Shown piece by piece: positions 34,996 to 43,894 of a stretch of DNA of 45,418 bases. A model generated the notes under the pieces. It saw nothing but the letters and a program-made list of their open reading frames with translations. It was not told the DNA's origin and did no database searches. The stretch's first letter is position 1. Each line of letters starts with the position of its first letter. A program made the translations under genes and the position numbers. The stretch spans positions 1-45,418 of the forward strand of contig QBZZ01000019.1 of NCBI GenBank assembly GCA_003282145.1. Reading direction: 5' to 3'. The stretch comes from SAR116 cluster bacterium AG-337-N21 (GTDB lineage: Bacteria; Pseudomonadota; Alphaproteobacteria; Puniceispirillales; Marisalimonadaceae).

Positions 34996-37233
34996 CTAGT
35001 TACCTTCGATAATTTTCAATACCTTTGGTGGTGACATCGGTAAACTATAAGATCTTTTTCCAATAGCTTGATATACAGCATTTGAAATGGCGGCCAAAGG
35101 TGGAACCAGTGGAACTTCACCAACCCCTCTAACACCTTGCGGATGTTTTGGGTTTGGAACTTCAATTAAAACTGTATCTAGCATAGGTAAATCAGAACAA
35201 ACTGGCATTCTATAATCAAGGAACCCTGAGTTATCCAAATGACCTTGTTTGTTATAAATATACTCTTCACTCAAGGCCCATCCAATTCCTTGCGCACACC
35301 CACCTTGCAGTTGACCTTCAACATAATCAGGATGAATAGCCTTTCCCACGTCCTGTATAGAAGTATATTTTTTTACTCTTACTATGCCTAAGTCCATATC
35401 AACTTCAACATCACAAATATGAGTTGCAAATCCGCCTTCAGCTCCTTCAGTGTTCACTTGATAACCTGCACCAATAGGTCCTCCAGTAGCAGTAGCTTTA
35501 CCAGCCAATTCTGCTAAAGATAATGGATCAAAATTACCAGCATTGTCTCCTGCTGGACGAGCTTCACCATTTTCCCATTCAATAGCTTCTTCATCAATCC
35601 CCCAAATTTTAGCAGCTCTTTGTTTAAGTTGCTTAATTACTATTTTAGCGGACTCAGTTACAACCATTGCAGATGCAAATAAGACTCTACTTCCTCCAGT
35701 CAAATTACTATATCCAATGGTTGCTGTGTCACCTATTAACACAGATACTCTATCATGATGGATACCTAATAGTTCTGCGGTAATATTTGCTATAGAAGCT
35801 CTAGAACCCCCAATATCAGGGTGACCAGTAGTAACAACTACATTTCCATCTTCTGTAATATTAAGTTGTGCACTAGATTCTCCACCAGCATTAAACCAAA
35901 ATCCACTTGCAACACCTCTTCCTTGATGCTTCCCTAGTTGGGATTTGTAATGTGGATGGTTTATCGCAGCATCTAAAGTTTCCATGTAACCCATTGTTGG
36001 ATACGTTGGCCCATGTACAGCTTTGGTGCCTTCTTTTGCAGCATTTAATTTTCTTAACTCAAGCGGACAAATTTTTAAAGCTTCTGCAATTTCATCCAAT
36101 ACGCATTCAACGCCGTAAGCGCCAATTGGAGCTCCAGGCGCTCTATATGCTGCAACCTTGCATCTATTCGATACAACATCGTATCCAAATGTATGCGCAT
36201 TAGGGATATCATAAGGCGCTAATGAACATCCAACGGCACCTCTAATAGGAGATCCAGGAAATGCACCAGCCTGAAGATAATATGTACCTTGAGCAGCTAC
36301 AATCTTTCCATCTTTGGTAGCTCCGATTTTAATTTTACTTTTTGAGCCTGACGTAGGTCCAGAAGCTCTCATCGTATCTTCTCTATTCATCACAATTTTA
36401 ACAGGACGACCTGTTTTTTGGGACAAAACTGTTGCTAGAGGTTCAAGATAAACAATTGTTTTACCACCAAAACCTCCACCAATTTCAGCTGGTATAGCTC
36501 TTATATTACTTTGGGGAATACCTGTAAGAAAAGATGTCATGGCCCTTACCATAAATTGACCTTGACTTGAACTCCAAATAGTAGCTCTACCATCGGCTGC
36601 TACACTTACAAGGCATGAATGAGTTTCTAAATAACCTTGGTGGACAGCTTCTGTTTTGAAATCGCGTTCTATAATAACATCGGCTTTTGCAAAACCTTCT
36701 TCTATATCACCTTTTTTATGCTCTAGAGTACCCGCTATGTTAGACGGTTTATCATTAAATTTAATATGATCGTGTAATATTGGAGCATCTGGTTTAATTG
36801 CGTCTTCAATGTCAATTGCCCAAGGTAAAATTTCATAATCTACTTCAATAAGATTACATGCTTCCTCTGCTATTGCTTCTGTGGTAGCAGCCACTGCTGC
36901 TAGTGGATGACCATGAAACAATACTTTGTCTCTAGCCATAACATTTCTACACATCCAGCGCATATCTTGTATACCAAGAATTACAGGTTTATCTAACGGA
37001 AAATCAACAATATCCTTAGAAGTAATTACAGCTTTAACACCGTCGAGAGCTTCAGCTTTTTTTGTGTTAATAGATTTGATCTTAGCATGAGGGTGAGGGC
37101 TTCTTAATACATGTCCCCATATCATTCCAGGCATTGTAGTATCTGAAGAATATTGAGCTCTACCAGTTACTTTTTCTGCACCATCAGGTCTAACAGTGTT
37201 TTTGCCGATCCATTTATTACTAATTTCATTCAT
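34996..37233 (-). CDS. Molybdopterin-binding large subunit of a xanthine dehydrogenase/CoxL-family hydroxylase
   Basis: This is the 745-residue catalytic subunit of a molybdenum hydroxylase. GGGFGGK at 252-258 and the segment AYRAPGAP at 362-369 line the active site, and Glu706 in GVGEVPLVPP matches the catalytic base. Form I CO dehydrogenase has AYRCSFR and form II-like enzymes AYRGAGR, so this is not a form I CODH. An aldehyde, N-heterocycle or aryl-CoA substrate is possible, but none can be named. The start overlaps the 2Fe-2S gene's stop by one base (TAATG). The order FAD, 2Fe-2S, Mo subunit equals coxMSL. Confidence 0.9.
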   Translation of the reverse strand: MNEISNKWIGKNTVRPDGAEKVTGRAQYSSDTTMPGMIWGHVLRSPHPHAKIKSINTKKAEALDGVKAVITSKDIVDFPLDKPVILGIQDMRWMCRNVMARDKVLFHGHPLAAVAATTEAIAEEACNLIEVDYEILPWAIDIEDAIKPDAPILHDHIKFNDKPSNIAGTLEHKKGDIEEGFAKADVIIERDFKTEAVHQGYLETHSCLVSVAADGRATIWSSSQGQFMVRAMTSFLTGIPQSNIRAIPAEIGGGFGGKTIVYLEPLATVLSQKTGRPVKIVMNREDTMRASGPTSGSKSKIKIGATKDGKIVAAQGTYYLQAGAFPGSPIRGAVGCSLAPYDIPNAHTFGYDVVSNRCKVAAYRAPGAPIGAYGVECVLDEIAEALKICPLELRKLNAAKEGTKAVHGPTYPTMGYMETLDAAINHPHYKSQLGKHQGRGVASGFWFNAGGESSAQLNITEDGNVVVTTGHPDIGGSRASIANITAELLGIHHDRVSVLIGDTATIGYSNLTGGSRVLFASAMVVTESAKIVIKQLKQRAAKIWGIDEEAIEWENGEARPAGDNAGNFDPLSLAELAGKATATGGPIGAGYQVNTEGAEGGFATHICDVEVDMDLGIVRVKKYTSIQDVGKAIHPDYVEGQLQGGCAQGIGWALSEEYIYNKQGHLDNSGFLDYRMPVCSDLPMLDTVLIEVPNPKHPQGVRGVGEVPLVPPLAAISNAVYQAIGKRSYSLPMSPPKVLKIIEGN

Positions 37234-37712
37234 TAAGCACTCTCCTTCATATCTTCAGCAACTTCAAGAACCGCTTTTACGATTTTATCATAACCAGTAC
37301 ATCTACATAAATTTCCAGCTAACCAAAATCTTACTTCAGTTTCAGTTGGTGATGGATTATGATCTAGCAGAGCTTTTGATGCCATCAGAAAACCAGGTGT
37401 ACAAATACCGCATTGTAACGCTGCTTTTTCTAAAAACTTTTGTTGTAAGGCATGAAGCTTTCCACCTTCTGACATACCTTCAATCGTCTCTAATTTACTA
37501 CCTTCGGCTTCAGCGGCTAACATTAAGCATGAGCAGACAAGTTCACCATCTAAAATAATACTGCAGGAACCACAATCACCTGAGCCACAACTTTCTTTAG
37601 AACCTGTTAACTCTAATTGGTTTCTTAAAACGTCTAACATAGTGTCATGAGGTTCACATAGATAATCGACATTTTCATTATTAATTTTTGTTGACACTTG
37701 AATTTTAGCCAT
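37233..37712 (-). CDS. 2Fe-2S small subunit of the molybdenum hydroxylase
   Basis: The 159-residue electron-transfer subunit has two clusters. The plant-ferredoxin-type cluster is bound by Cys42, Cys47, Cys50 and Cys60, in SCGSGDCGSC and GELVC. The all-helical-domain cluster is bound by Cys101, Cys104, Cys136 and Cys138, in QCGICTPGF and LCRCTGY. It passes electrons from the Mo centre to FAD. It lies 3 nt after the FAD-subunit gene. There is no Tat signal, so the enzyme is presumably cytoplasmic. Confidence 0.95.
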   Translation of the reverse strand: MAKIQVSTKINNENVDYLCEPHDTMLDVLRNQLELTGSKESCGSGDCGSCSIILDGELVCSCLMLAAEAEGSKLETIEGMSEGGKLHALQQKFLEKAALQCGICTPGFLMASKALLDHNPSPTETEVRFWLAGNLCRCTGYDKIVKAVLEVAEDMKESA

Positions 37713-37715
37713 AAG

Positions 37716-38585
37716 TTAATTTCCTTTAATTCTATCAATTGTAGTTAATGTTGCTCTTTTAAATAAAACACCAGCAACTTTTGTTCTGTAATCTATAGTT
37801 CCTCTTTTGTCGTCAATGGGGTCGCATAAATCCATGCATATCTTTGAAACTTTATCCAAAATTTCAGAGTTAAGATCTGAGCCGACCATTATTTTTGATG
37901 CTTCTTTTACAAGAAGAGGTGTTGGAGCAACTGCGCCTAAAGAAACCCTAGCGGCAGTACAAACGTTGTTTTCAAAAGTAATGTTAACCCCACAACCTAC
38001 AACAGCAATGTCCATTTCCGTTCTAGGTGTCATCCTCAAATAGGTGTCAGAAGAGTTTATTTCACGCTTTGGAAATTTTAAGCTTACTAACATTTCTCCA
38101 TTATCCAACACAGTTTTTCCAGGACCAATATGAAATTCTTCAATTGGTATCTCTCTTTTACCATTTGGCCCAGCTATTAAAGCTATACATCCAGCAGCAA
38201 TCAATGCTGGCACGCTGTCACCTGCTGGAGATCCATTACAAATATTCCCACCTAACGAAGCTCTTCCTTGTATTTGTTCAGAACCAATAAGTCTAAAAGC
38301 TTCAAGAACACCTGGCCAAAGTTTAGAAAACTTCTTATTTCTATTTAAGTTAACACCTGACACAGAGGCACCAACTACAAATTCATTTTCTGATATTTCT
38401 TCTATCGAATTTAATTCAACTATTTTTTTTACATCTATAACTAAGTTAGGTTTTCTAATTCCACTCTTAATTTGAACTAATAAATCTGTACCTCCAGCTA
38501 AAAATCTAGCCGAACCATTTGCTTTTGAATGAGCATTAACAGCTTCTTCAATTGTTGAGGCTGCTAAGTATTGAGTATCTGACAT
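37716..38585 (-). CDS. FAD-binding medium subunit of the molybdenum hydroxylase
   Basis: The 289-residue CoxM-type subunit has FLAGGTDLLVQIKSG near residue 43 and IQGRASLGGNICNGSPAGDSVP near 110, which bind FAD, then a C-terminal CO_deh_flav_C-like domain ending in TIDYRTKVAGVLFKRA. It is the first gene of the three-subunit operon and is divergent from DMT gene 4 across a 111-nt gap. No coxD/E/F-like maturation genes or MocA homologue are seen nearby. Confidence 0.93.
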   Translation of the reverse strand: MSDTQYLAASTIEEAVNAHSKANGSARFLAGGTDLLVQIKSGIRKPNLVIDVKKIVELNSIEEISENEFVVGASVSGVNLNRNKKFSKLWPGVLEAFRLIGSEQIQGRASLGGNICNGSPAGDSVPALIAAGCIALIAGPNGKREIPIEEFHIGPGKTVLDNGEMLVSLKFPKREINSSDTYLRMTPRTEMDIAVVGCGVNITFENNVCTAARVSLGAVAPTPLLVKEASKIMVGSDLNSEILDKVSKICMDLCDPIDDKRGTIDYRTKVAGVLFKRATLTTIDRIKGN

Positions 38586-38696
38586 TTTTACTCCCGAAAT
38601 TTTAAATTTGTGTATGTGATAAAAGACTTGTAGTAATAAATAACAACTAAATACTTCTTATTCAATAATTAAGTTCCTTTTAAACACTATTTTTGT

Positions 38697-39590
38697 ATGA
38701 AAATATTCACTAATGCACATTTTTTATTAACCTTAACTTCTTTGTTTTGGGCTTTTAATACAATTGCAGGCAGGGCAGCAGTAGATGAAGTTTCACCATT
38801 GCTTGTCGTAAGCGCCAGATGGTTTTTTGTATCAATTTTATTAACTTTTTTATGTAGAAAAGAGTTATTTGAAACTTGGAAAGTTTTAAAATATAGACTC
38901 AAATGGTTAGTCATTATGGGCTTGTTTGGTTTTACTAGTTTCAACTCTTTTTATTATATTGCCGCACATGATACTATAGCTATAAATCTAGGATTAGTTC
39001 AAGGTACCATGCCTGCTTTTATAATAATTATATCTAGAATTTGGTTAAAAGAAAAAATAAATATACCCCAACTAATTGGTGTAATCATTACATTTGTTTC
39101 TGTTTTGTTAGTTGTAAGTTCAGGAAATCTCTATGCACTTATGAAACTTCAATTAAACAAAGGAGATATTGTGATGATATTTGCTTGTACTTTATATGCT
39201 GTTTATGCTGTAGGGCTTAGAAAAAAACCAAAAATTGGAGCTTTAGTTTTACTTACATTCTTTTCGTATGTAGCATTTATTGGATCTTTACCTGGATTAT
39301 TTTATGAAACTTTCACTAGCAATTTAGTTTTGCCAGGTATGAAAGGTATAATCATTTTAAGTATTATAATTATCTTTCCATCTTTTTTAGCGCAAATATT
39401 TTTTATGAAAGGAGTTGAAAAAATTGGACCAGCAAGATCAGGTCTTTATACTAACCTAGTACCTGTGTTTGCTTCTATTTTAGCTGTTCTTCTTCTTGGT
39501 GAGTTATTCAAATTGTATCACTTAATTTCTTTAATTTTAATTTTCTTAGGAATTTATATGTTTGAAAAAAAGAGAGATCAGGTTAATTAA
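38697..39590 (+). CDS. EamA/DMT-family transporter 4
   Basis: The 297-residue membrane protein has two EamA repeats and about ten hydrophobic segments. SLFWAFNTIAGRAAVDEVSPLLVVSARW is typical of the first helix pair, and GPARSGLYTNLVPVFASILAVLLLGE is the second-repeat signature. It is divergent from the hydroxylase operon, 111 nt from its first gene. The substrate is unknown. Confidence 0.85.
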   Translation: MKIFTNAHFLLTLTSLFWAFNTIAGRAAVDEVSPLLVVSARWFFVSILLTFLCRKELFETWKVLKYRLKWLVIMGLFGFTSFNSFYYIAAHDTIAINLGLVQGTMPAFIIIISRIWLKEKINIPQLIGVIITFVSVLLVVSSGNLYALMKLQLNKGDIVMIFACTLYAVYAVGLRKKPKIGALVLLTFFSYVAFIGSLPGLFYETFTSNLVLPGMKGIIILSIIIIFPSFLAQIFFMKGVEKIGPARSGLYTNLVPVFASILAVLLLGELFKLYHLISLILIFLGIYMFEKKRDQVN

Positions 39591-39640
39591 GTACATTAAT
39601 TAAATTTTTTTTTAATAATGTTATTGAATGGTTATAATTT

Positions 39641-39829
39641 ATGTTTTTAGATTTATCATACAGCTCTATACAAGGTTTAATTTTATTGGTTGCACTTATT
39701 TTTTCTGGCCGAGCTTTTAGAGAGAATTGGATAAAAAAAGGCAAAAATTGGATTTACAAATCTTGGTTCTTTGGATTAATTTCCTCTTTATCATTTTTAA
39801 TACTAGCACTTATACCAATGAAAGGATAA
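39641..39829 (+). CDS. Small two-span membrane protein of unknown function
   Basis: I do not recognise this 62-residue protein. It has two hydrophobic segments (about 8-22 and 43-58) separated by a basic loop rich in Lys, Arg and Trp (NWIKKGKNWIYKSW), which suggests a cytoplasmic loop between two membrane spans. No strong ribosome site is seen. It stands alone, 51 nt after DMT gene 4, and ends 4 nt from the convergent nqrM. The clean fit into the gap and the hydrophobic pattern support it being real. Confidence 0.55.
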   Translation: MFLDLSYSSIQGLILLVALIFSGRAFRENWIKKGKNWIYKSWFFGLISSLSFLILALIPMKG

Positions 39830-39833
39830 AAAG

Positions 39834-40040
39834 TTAGTTATTTCTTTTGCAATTTAGTTGGTCAATAAGAGGATTATTAGGATCAATATCCTTATTACAT
39901 ATTGAGCACTTATCTGATCCAGAAATTGCATTAAGACCACCACAACTGCCTTTAATGTTTTTACCCATTAACATTACACCAAGTGACATTAATATTATGA
40001 TTATAGAAAGGAGTATAAATGTTATAAAAAAAATTTCCAT
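39834..40040 (-). CDS. nqrM: NqrM, Na+-NQR maturation protein
   Basis: NqrM (the former DUF539 family) is needed for assembly of Na+-NQR and is thought to deliver iron to the Cys-ligated site between NqrD and NqrE. The 68-residue protein has one N-terminal membrane helix (about 4-24), then GSCGGL with Cys33 and CSIC with Cys45 and Cys48, plus Cys64, the four-Cys pattern of the family. It lies 38 nt downstream of apbE on the same strand. Both are divergent from nqrABCDE. Confidence 0.88.
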   Translation of the reverse strand: MEIFFITFILLSIIIILMSLGVMLMGKNIKGSCGGLNAISGSDKCSICNKDIDPNNPLIDQLNCKRNN

Positions 40041-40078
40041 ATAGCCCTAATACATTATTATGAGATTAAATTCAATTT

Positions 40079-41101
40079 TTACTTATTTAAATTTTTAAAC
40101 TGGCTACTTTTAATTTTCAATAATTTATCTTCTACTTCATCCACAAACATAACAGCAATTTTTTCATTTTCTGCAACCTTTAATCCTACTTTACTTCCCA
40201 TAGCAAGCATTGCTGTTGCCCATCCGTCGGCACTCATTGCATTTTTATATACTACTGTCACTGATTTTGTTGAGTGTGTAATCGGCATCCCATTTTTAGG
40301 ATTTATAATATGTGAATATTTTGTTCCATTTTTTGAAAAGTAATTTTTATAATCGCCTGAAGTAGCTACTCCTTTATTTGATACAGTAATAATCTCTTTA
40401 ATCAACTTCTCATCTAATTTTGGATTTTCTATTCCAATTACCCAATCTGTATTATTTTTATTATGCCCTTTTACAAATATATCCCCTCCAATATCAATGA
40501 TATAATTTTTTATATTTAGATCATCTAATGTTTTAGCAATAATATCTATTCCGTAACCTTTACCTATAGCTGATAAATTTAGTTTAATATTTTCATTTTT
40601 TTTTAATAATTGATTTTTCAAATTAATGTGTAGCAGTTTATTTTGATTAACTAAGGTTAGAGTGTCTTTTATTTTATCTTTACTTGGTACTCTCTCAATA
40701 GTGTTGTTTTTTGAATAACCAAACCCCCATAATTCTATCAATGGATCTAATGTTAAATCAAAATATCCATTACTTTTATCATTTATAATAATTGCCTCTT
40801 TGAAAACATTTATTAAATCATTAGAGATACTGATTGGTTCTGTAGTTCTATTATTATTTAACTGGCTAATCTCTGAAGTTTCATCCCAATTAGACAAAAT
40901 TTTATTAGCTTTAGTCAAAGAATCTTTAATCTCTAATTGTAATTTTTCTTTCGTTATAGTTTTTGGAATGTCTACTAAGCTTATCAAATAATAAGTACCC
41001 ATAGTATTGCCTCTAAGGTCAATATTATGGCTTTTATTTTCAGCACATGATGATAATAACAAATAAAGAATTATATAGATAAAAAAATTAAAGTATGACA
41101 T
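40079..41101 (-). CDS. apbE: ApbE, FAD:protein FMN transferase
   Basis: ApbE covalently attaches FMN from FAD to Thr residues of target proteins such as NqrB and NqrC, on the periplasmic side. The 340-residue protein has a lipoprotein signal with lipobox LLSSC, lipidated at Cys19. Family motifs follow: NTMGTYYLIS, LNLSAIGKGYGIDII, IDIGGDIFVKG, VATSGDYKNYF, SHIINPKNGMPI and MSADGWATAM. It is divergent from nqrA across a 237-nt gap, fitting its role in maturing that complex. Confidence 0.95.
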   Translation of the reverse strand: MSYFNFFIYIILYLLLSSCAENKSHNIDLRGNTMGTYYLISLVDIPKTITKEKLQLEIKDSLTKANKILSNWDETSEISQLNNNRTTEPISISNDLINVFKEAIIINDKSNGYFDLTLDPLIELWGFGYSKNNTIERVPSKDKIKDTLTLVNQNKLLHINLKNQLLKKNENIKLNLSAIGKGYGIDIIAKTLDDLNIKNYIIDIGGDIFVKGHNKNNTDWVIGIENPKLDEKLIKEIITVSNKGVATSGDYKNYFSKNGTKYSHIINPKNGMPITHSTKSVTVVYKNAMSADGWATAMLAMGSKVGLKVAENEKIAVMFVDEVEDKLLKIKSSQFKNLNK

Positions 41102-41245
41102 TACGAGTAATTACTATTTCATAAGATTATCATAAACTAATACATTATAAATTGAATGATTGTTAGTTTAAATTGTGCATTTTTAAAGCATATCAATTTA
41201 ATATTTAAAAATTAAAAAAAAACTCAAAAAAATCTATATATAACC

Positions 41246-41275
41246 TTGTTTTTTTTTTAATATATTATATATAAA
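41246..41275 (+). promoter_or_regulatory. Possible nqr operon promoter
   Basis: TTGTTT (41246-41251) is followed after 18 nt by TATAAA (41270-41275), about 65 nt upstream of the nqrA ATG. The spacer starts within a run of ten T residues. The region is very AT-rich, so a chance match is possible. Confidence 0.35.
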
Positions 41276-41338
41276 TCTTATTTAATAGATGTATACACAA
41301 TCCTCATTTTTCAAGTTTCAAAGGCTGAATAATTTTTA

Positions 41339-42682
41339 ATGAAAAAATTCAAATTAAAAAAAGGTTTAGACTTACCGATATTGGGTATTCCGAAGCAAGT
41401 TATTAATGATATTGAACATCCTAGGTCAGTTGCTGTATTAGGACCTGAATACAATGGTCTTAAACCTAAAATGCTTATCAATGTTGGTGACAGTGTTGTT
41501 AGAGGTACTCCACTTTTTTGCCACAAAGACCATCAAGAAATTTTGTACGTCTCTCCCTGCAAAGGAAAAGTTTCGGAAATTAATAGGGGCGAAAAAAGAG
41601 TTCTTTTAAGCGTTGTAATAGAAGTTGAAGATTTTGCTCATAAGGGAATAGCAATAACAAAATTACATTCAAAGATTAAAAATAAGACTGAATTTATTAA
41701 AAATTGCTTGTTTGATAGTGGTTTATGGACTTCATTCCTAACAAGGCCTTATTCAAAGGTTCCAGCAAGTGATTCAAAACCTTCTTCAATTTTTGTTACG
41801 GCTATGGACACTGAGCCGTTATGCCCAGACGCAGAATTAATCATTAATAATGATTTAAAAGCTTTTAATGAAGGCGTCAAAAAGATTTCTTCCCTTACAG
41901 ATGGTGAGGTTTTCATTTGTAAAAAAGAAAATAGCAGTATTAAATTTAGTGAATTTGAAACATACGAATTTGCAGGTCCGCACCCTGCTGGTTTGCCAGG
42001 AACGCACATGCACTTTCTTGATCCTCCAAACTCTGACAAAACTGTATGGTCAATTGGATATCAAGATGTTATAGCTATAGGTAAACTATTTTCAACAGGC
42101 TTTATTAATATAGATCGCATTGTATCCATTGCAGGACCTCTTGCCAACAACCCAAGATTAGTTAAAACAGTTTTAGGTGCATCTTTAGATGATATACTTG
42201 AAGGTGAATACCCAAAAACTGAAAATTGTAGAGTAATTTCAGGTTCAGTCTTGTCTGGATTTCATGCTGTTGATGATTTGGCTTTTTTAGGAAAATATTC
42301 TCGTCAAATAACAATTATAAAAGAAGATAAAGAAAAACATTTTTTTGGTTGGATTAAACCACAGCCTAGCAAATTTTCTGTAATGCCAGTTTTACTATCA
42401 GCGTTTAGTTTTTTTAAGTTATTTAATTTAACATCAAATTTAAATGGTGGTAGAAGGGCAATGGTCCCTACAGGTGTCTTTGAAACTTTAATGCCACAAG
42501 ACCTTTTACCTACCCAATTATTAAGATCATTGTTGGTTATGGATACTGACGTTGCTCAGTCTTTAGGTGCTTTAGAATTAGACGAAGAAGACGTAGCTTT
42601 ATGCACTTTTGCTTGTCCTGCTAAATATGAATATGGTGTAGCTTTAAGAGAAAGTCTTCAAAAAATTGAGAAAGAAGGTTAA
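41339..42682 (+). CDS. nqrA: NqrA, Na+-translocating NADH:quinone oxidoreductase subunit A
   Basis: NqrA is a cytoplasmic subunit of the respiratory sodium pump that oxidises NADH and reduces ubiquinone. The 447-residue protein begins KFKLKKGLDLPILG, the usual NqrA opening. It has FAGPHPAGLPGTHMHFLDPP, IVSIAGPLANNPRLVKTVLGA and the C-terminal LGALELDEEDVALCTFACPAKYEYG region. It is the first gene of nqrABCDE, with nqrB 3 nt downstream. No clear ribosome site precedes the ATG. Confidence 0.97.
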   Translation: MKKFKLKKGLDLPILGIPKQVINDIEHPRSVAVLGPEYNGLKPKMLINVGDSVVRGTPLFCHKDHQEILYVSPCKGKVSEINRGEKRVLLSVVIEVEDFAHKGIAITKLHSKIKNKTEFIKNCLFDSGLWTSFLTRPYSKVPASDSKPSSIFVTAMDTEPLCPDAELIINNDLKAFNEGVKKISSLTDGEVFICKKENSSIKFSEFETYEFAGPHPAGLPGTHMHFLDPPNSDKTVWSIGYQDVIAIGKLFSTGFINIDRIVSIAGPLANNPRLVKTVLGASLDDILEGEYPKTENCRVISGSVLSGFHAVDDLAFLGKYSRQITIIKEDKEKHFFGWIKPQPSKFSVMPVLLSAFSFFKLFNLTSNLNGGRRAMVPTGVFETLMPQDLLPTQLLRSLLVMDTDVAQSLGALELDEEDVALCTFACPAKYEYGVALRESLQKIEKEG

Positions 42683-42685
42683 TTA

Positions 42686-43894
42686 ATGTCATTACGTAGT
42701 TATTTCAATTCTATTGAACCTCATTTTGTAAGAGGTGGAAAATATGAAAAATATTATCCGATCTTTGAAATGGTTGAAACAATATTTTTTACAAGTAATA
42801 CTGTAACAAAAGTTGCTCCTCATGCTAGAAGTTTTGTTGATATGAAAAGAGTAATGACTTACGTCGTTATATCAACAATACCCTGCATATTGTGGGCTCT
42901 ATATAATACTGGCTTTCAAACTAACACAGCTTTAGCTTCTGTCGGTTCAAGTGGTGAAATAGGTTGGAGAATTGCTCTTTTACAATTAACAGGACTTGGA
43001 CTTGATCCACAAAGCCTATTATCCAATATTTCTCATGGTTTATTATATTTTCTTCCTATTTATCTAACAACTCTAATTGCAGGTGGTATATGTGAAGTCA
43101 CGTTTGCTACAATAAGAGGACATGAGGTTAATGAAGGTTTTTTAGTTTCTTCTATGCTTTTTGCGCTAACTTTACCTGCATCTACCCCCTTGTGGCAGGT
43201 TGCTCTCGGCATAGCCTTTGGAGTAGTTGTTGGAAAAGAAGTGTTTGGGGGGACTGGTAAAAACTTCCTTAATCCTGCCCTTACAGGCCGTGCTTTTTTA
43301 TATTTTGCTTATCCAGCTTACATGTCAGGTGATTCAATTTGGACACCAGTTGATGGCTACTCTGCTGCAACTTCTTTAAGTATCTCCGCCTCTGAAGGCT
43401 ATGAAAGTCTTAGTAATTATGGAATAACATGGCTAGACGCATTTTTGGGTAATATTCAAGGATCATTAGGTGAGACTTCAACTCTGGCAATAGGTATGGG
43501 GTTAGTTTTTCTTTTGATGACAAAGATAGCTAACTATAGAATGATAGTTGGCTGTTTGTTAGGTATGATAATCTTTTCTTCTTTTTTAAATTGGGTTGGT
43601 TCTGATACTAACCCTATGTTTAGCATGCCCTGGTATTGGCATTTAGTGATTGGTAGTTACGCCTTTGGTTTAGTATTTATGGTTACAGAGCCAGTTTCTG
43701 CTAGTCATACCAATATGGGTCGTTACATTTACGGAGCTTTAATTGGTTTCATGGTTGTGATGATAAGGGTCCTAAACCCAGCATTTCCAGAGGGAATGAT
43801 GTTAGCAATTTTATTTGGAAATATTTTTGCTCCATTGATAGACCATTTTGTAGTTATGGCAAACATCAAGAGAAGGGCTAAATTAAGTGTCTGA
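42686..43894 (+). CDS. nqrB: NqrB, Na+-NQR subunit B
   Basis: NqrB is a membrane subunit that carries covalent FMN and riboflavin and takes part in sodium translocation. The 402-residue protein has about ten hydrophobic segments. VDGYSAATSLS contains the ApbE target, with Thr229 the likely FMN attachment site; the family more often has SGAT where this has SAAT. FLNPALTGRAFLYFAYP and MVTEPVSASHTNMGRYIYG are family signatures. It overlaps nqrC by 8 nt. Confidence 0.97.
   Translation: MSLRSYFNSIEPHFVRGGKYEKYYPIFEMVETIFFTSNTVTKVAPHARSFVDMKRVMTYVVISTIPCILWALYNTGFQTNTALASVGSSGEIGWRIALLQLTGLGLDPQSLLSNISHGLLYFLPIYLTTLIAGGICEVTFATIRGHEVNEGFLVSSMLFALTLPASTPLWQVALGIAFGVVVGKEVFGGTGKNFLNPALTGRAFLYFAYPAYMSGDSIWTPVDGYSAATSLSISASEGYESLSNYGITWLDAFLGNIQGSLGETSTLAIGMGLVFLLMTKIANYRMIVGCLLGMIIFSSFLNWVGSDTNPMFSMPWYWHLVIGSYAFGLVFMVTEPVSASHTNMGRYIYGALIGFMVVMIRVLNPAFPEGMMLAILFGNIFAPLIDHFVVMANIKRRAKLSV

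Noticed and set aside
35543-36203. Open frames on the + strand inside the molybdenum hydroxylase large-subunit gene
   Set aside because: Antisense to a conserved gene with intact motifs; translations are low-complexity and unlike any family.
34996-38585. Form I carbon monoxide dehydrogenase
   Set aside because: The large subunit lacks the AYRCSFR loop; it has AYRAPG, and no cox maturation genes are nearby.
41206-41275. A-rich and T-rich runs upstream of nqrA as a terminator or repeat element
   Set aside because: No paired stem is present; these look like homopolymer runs in an AT-rich promoter region.
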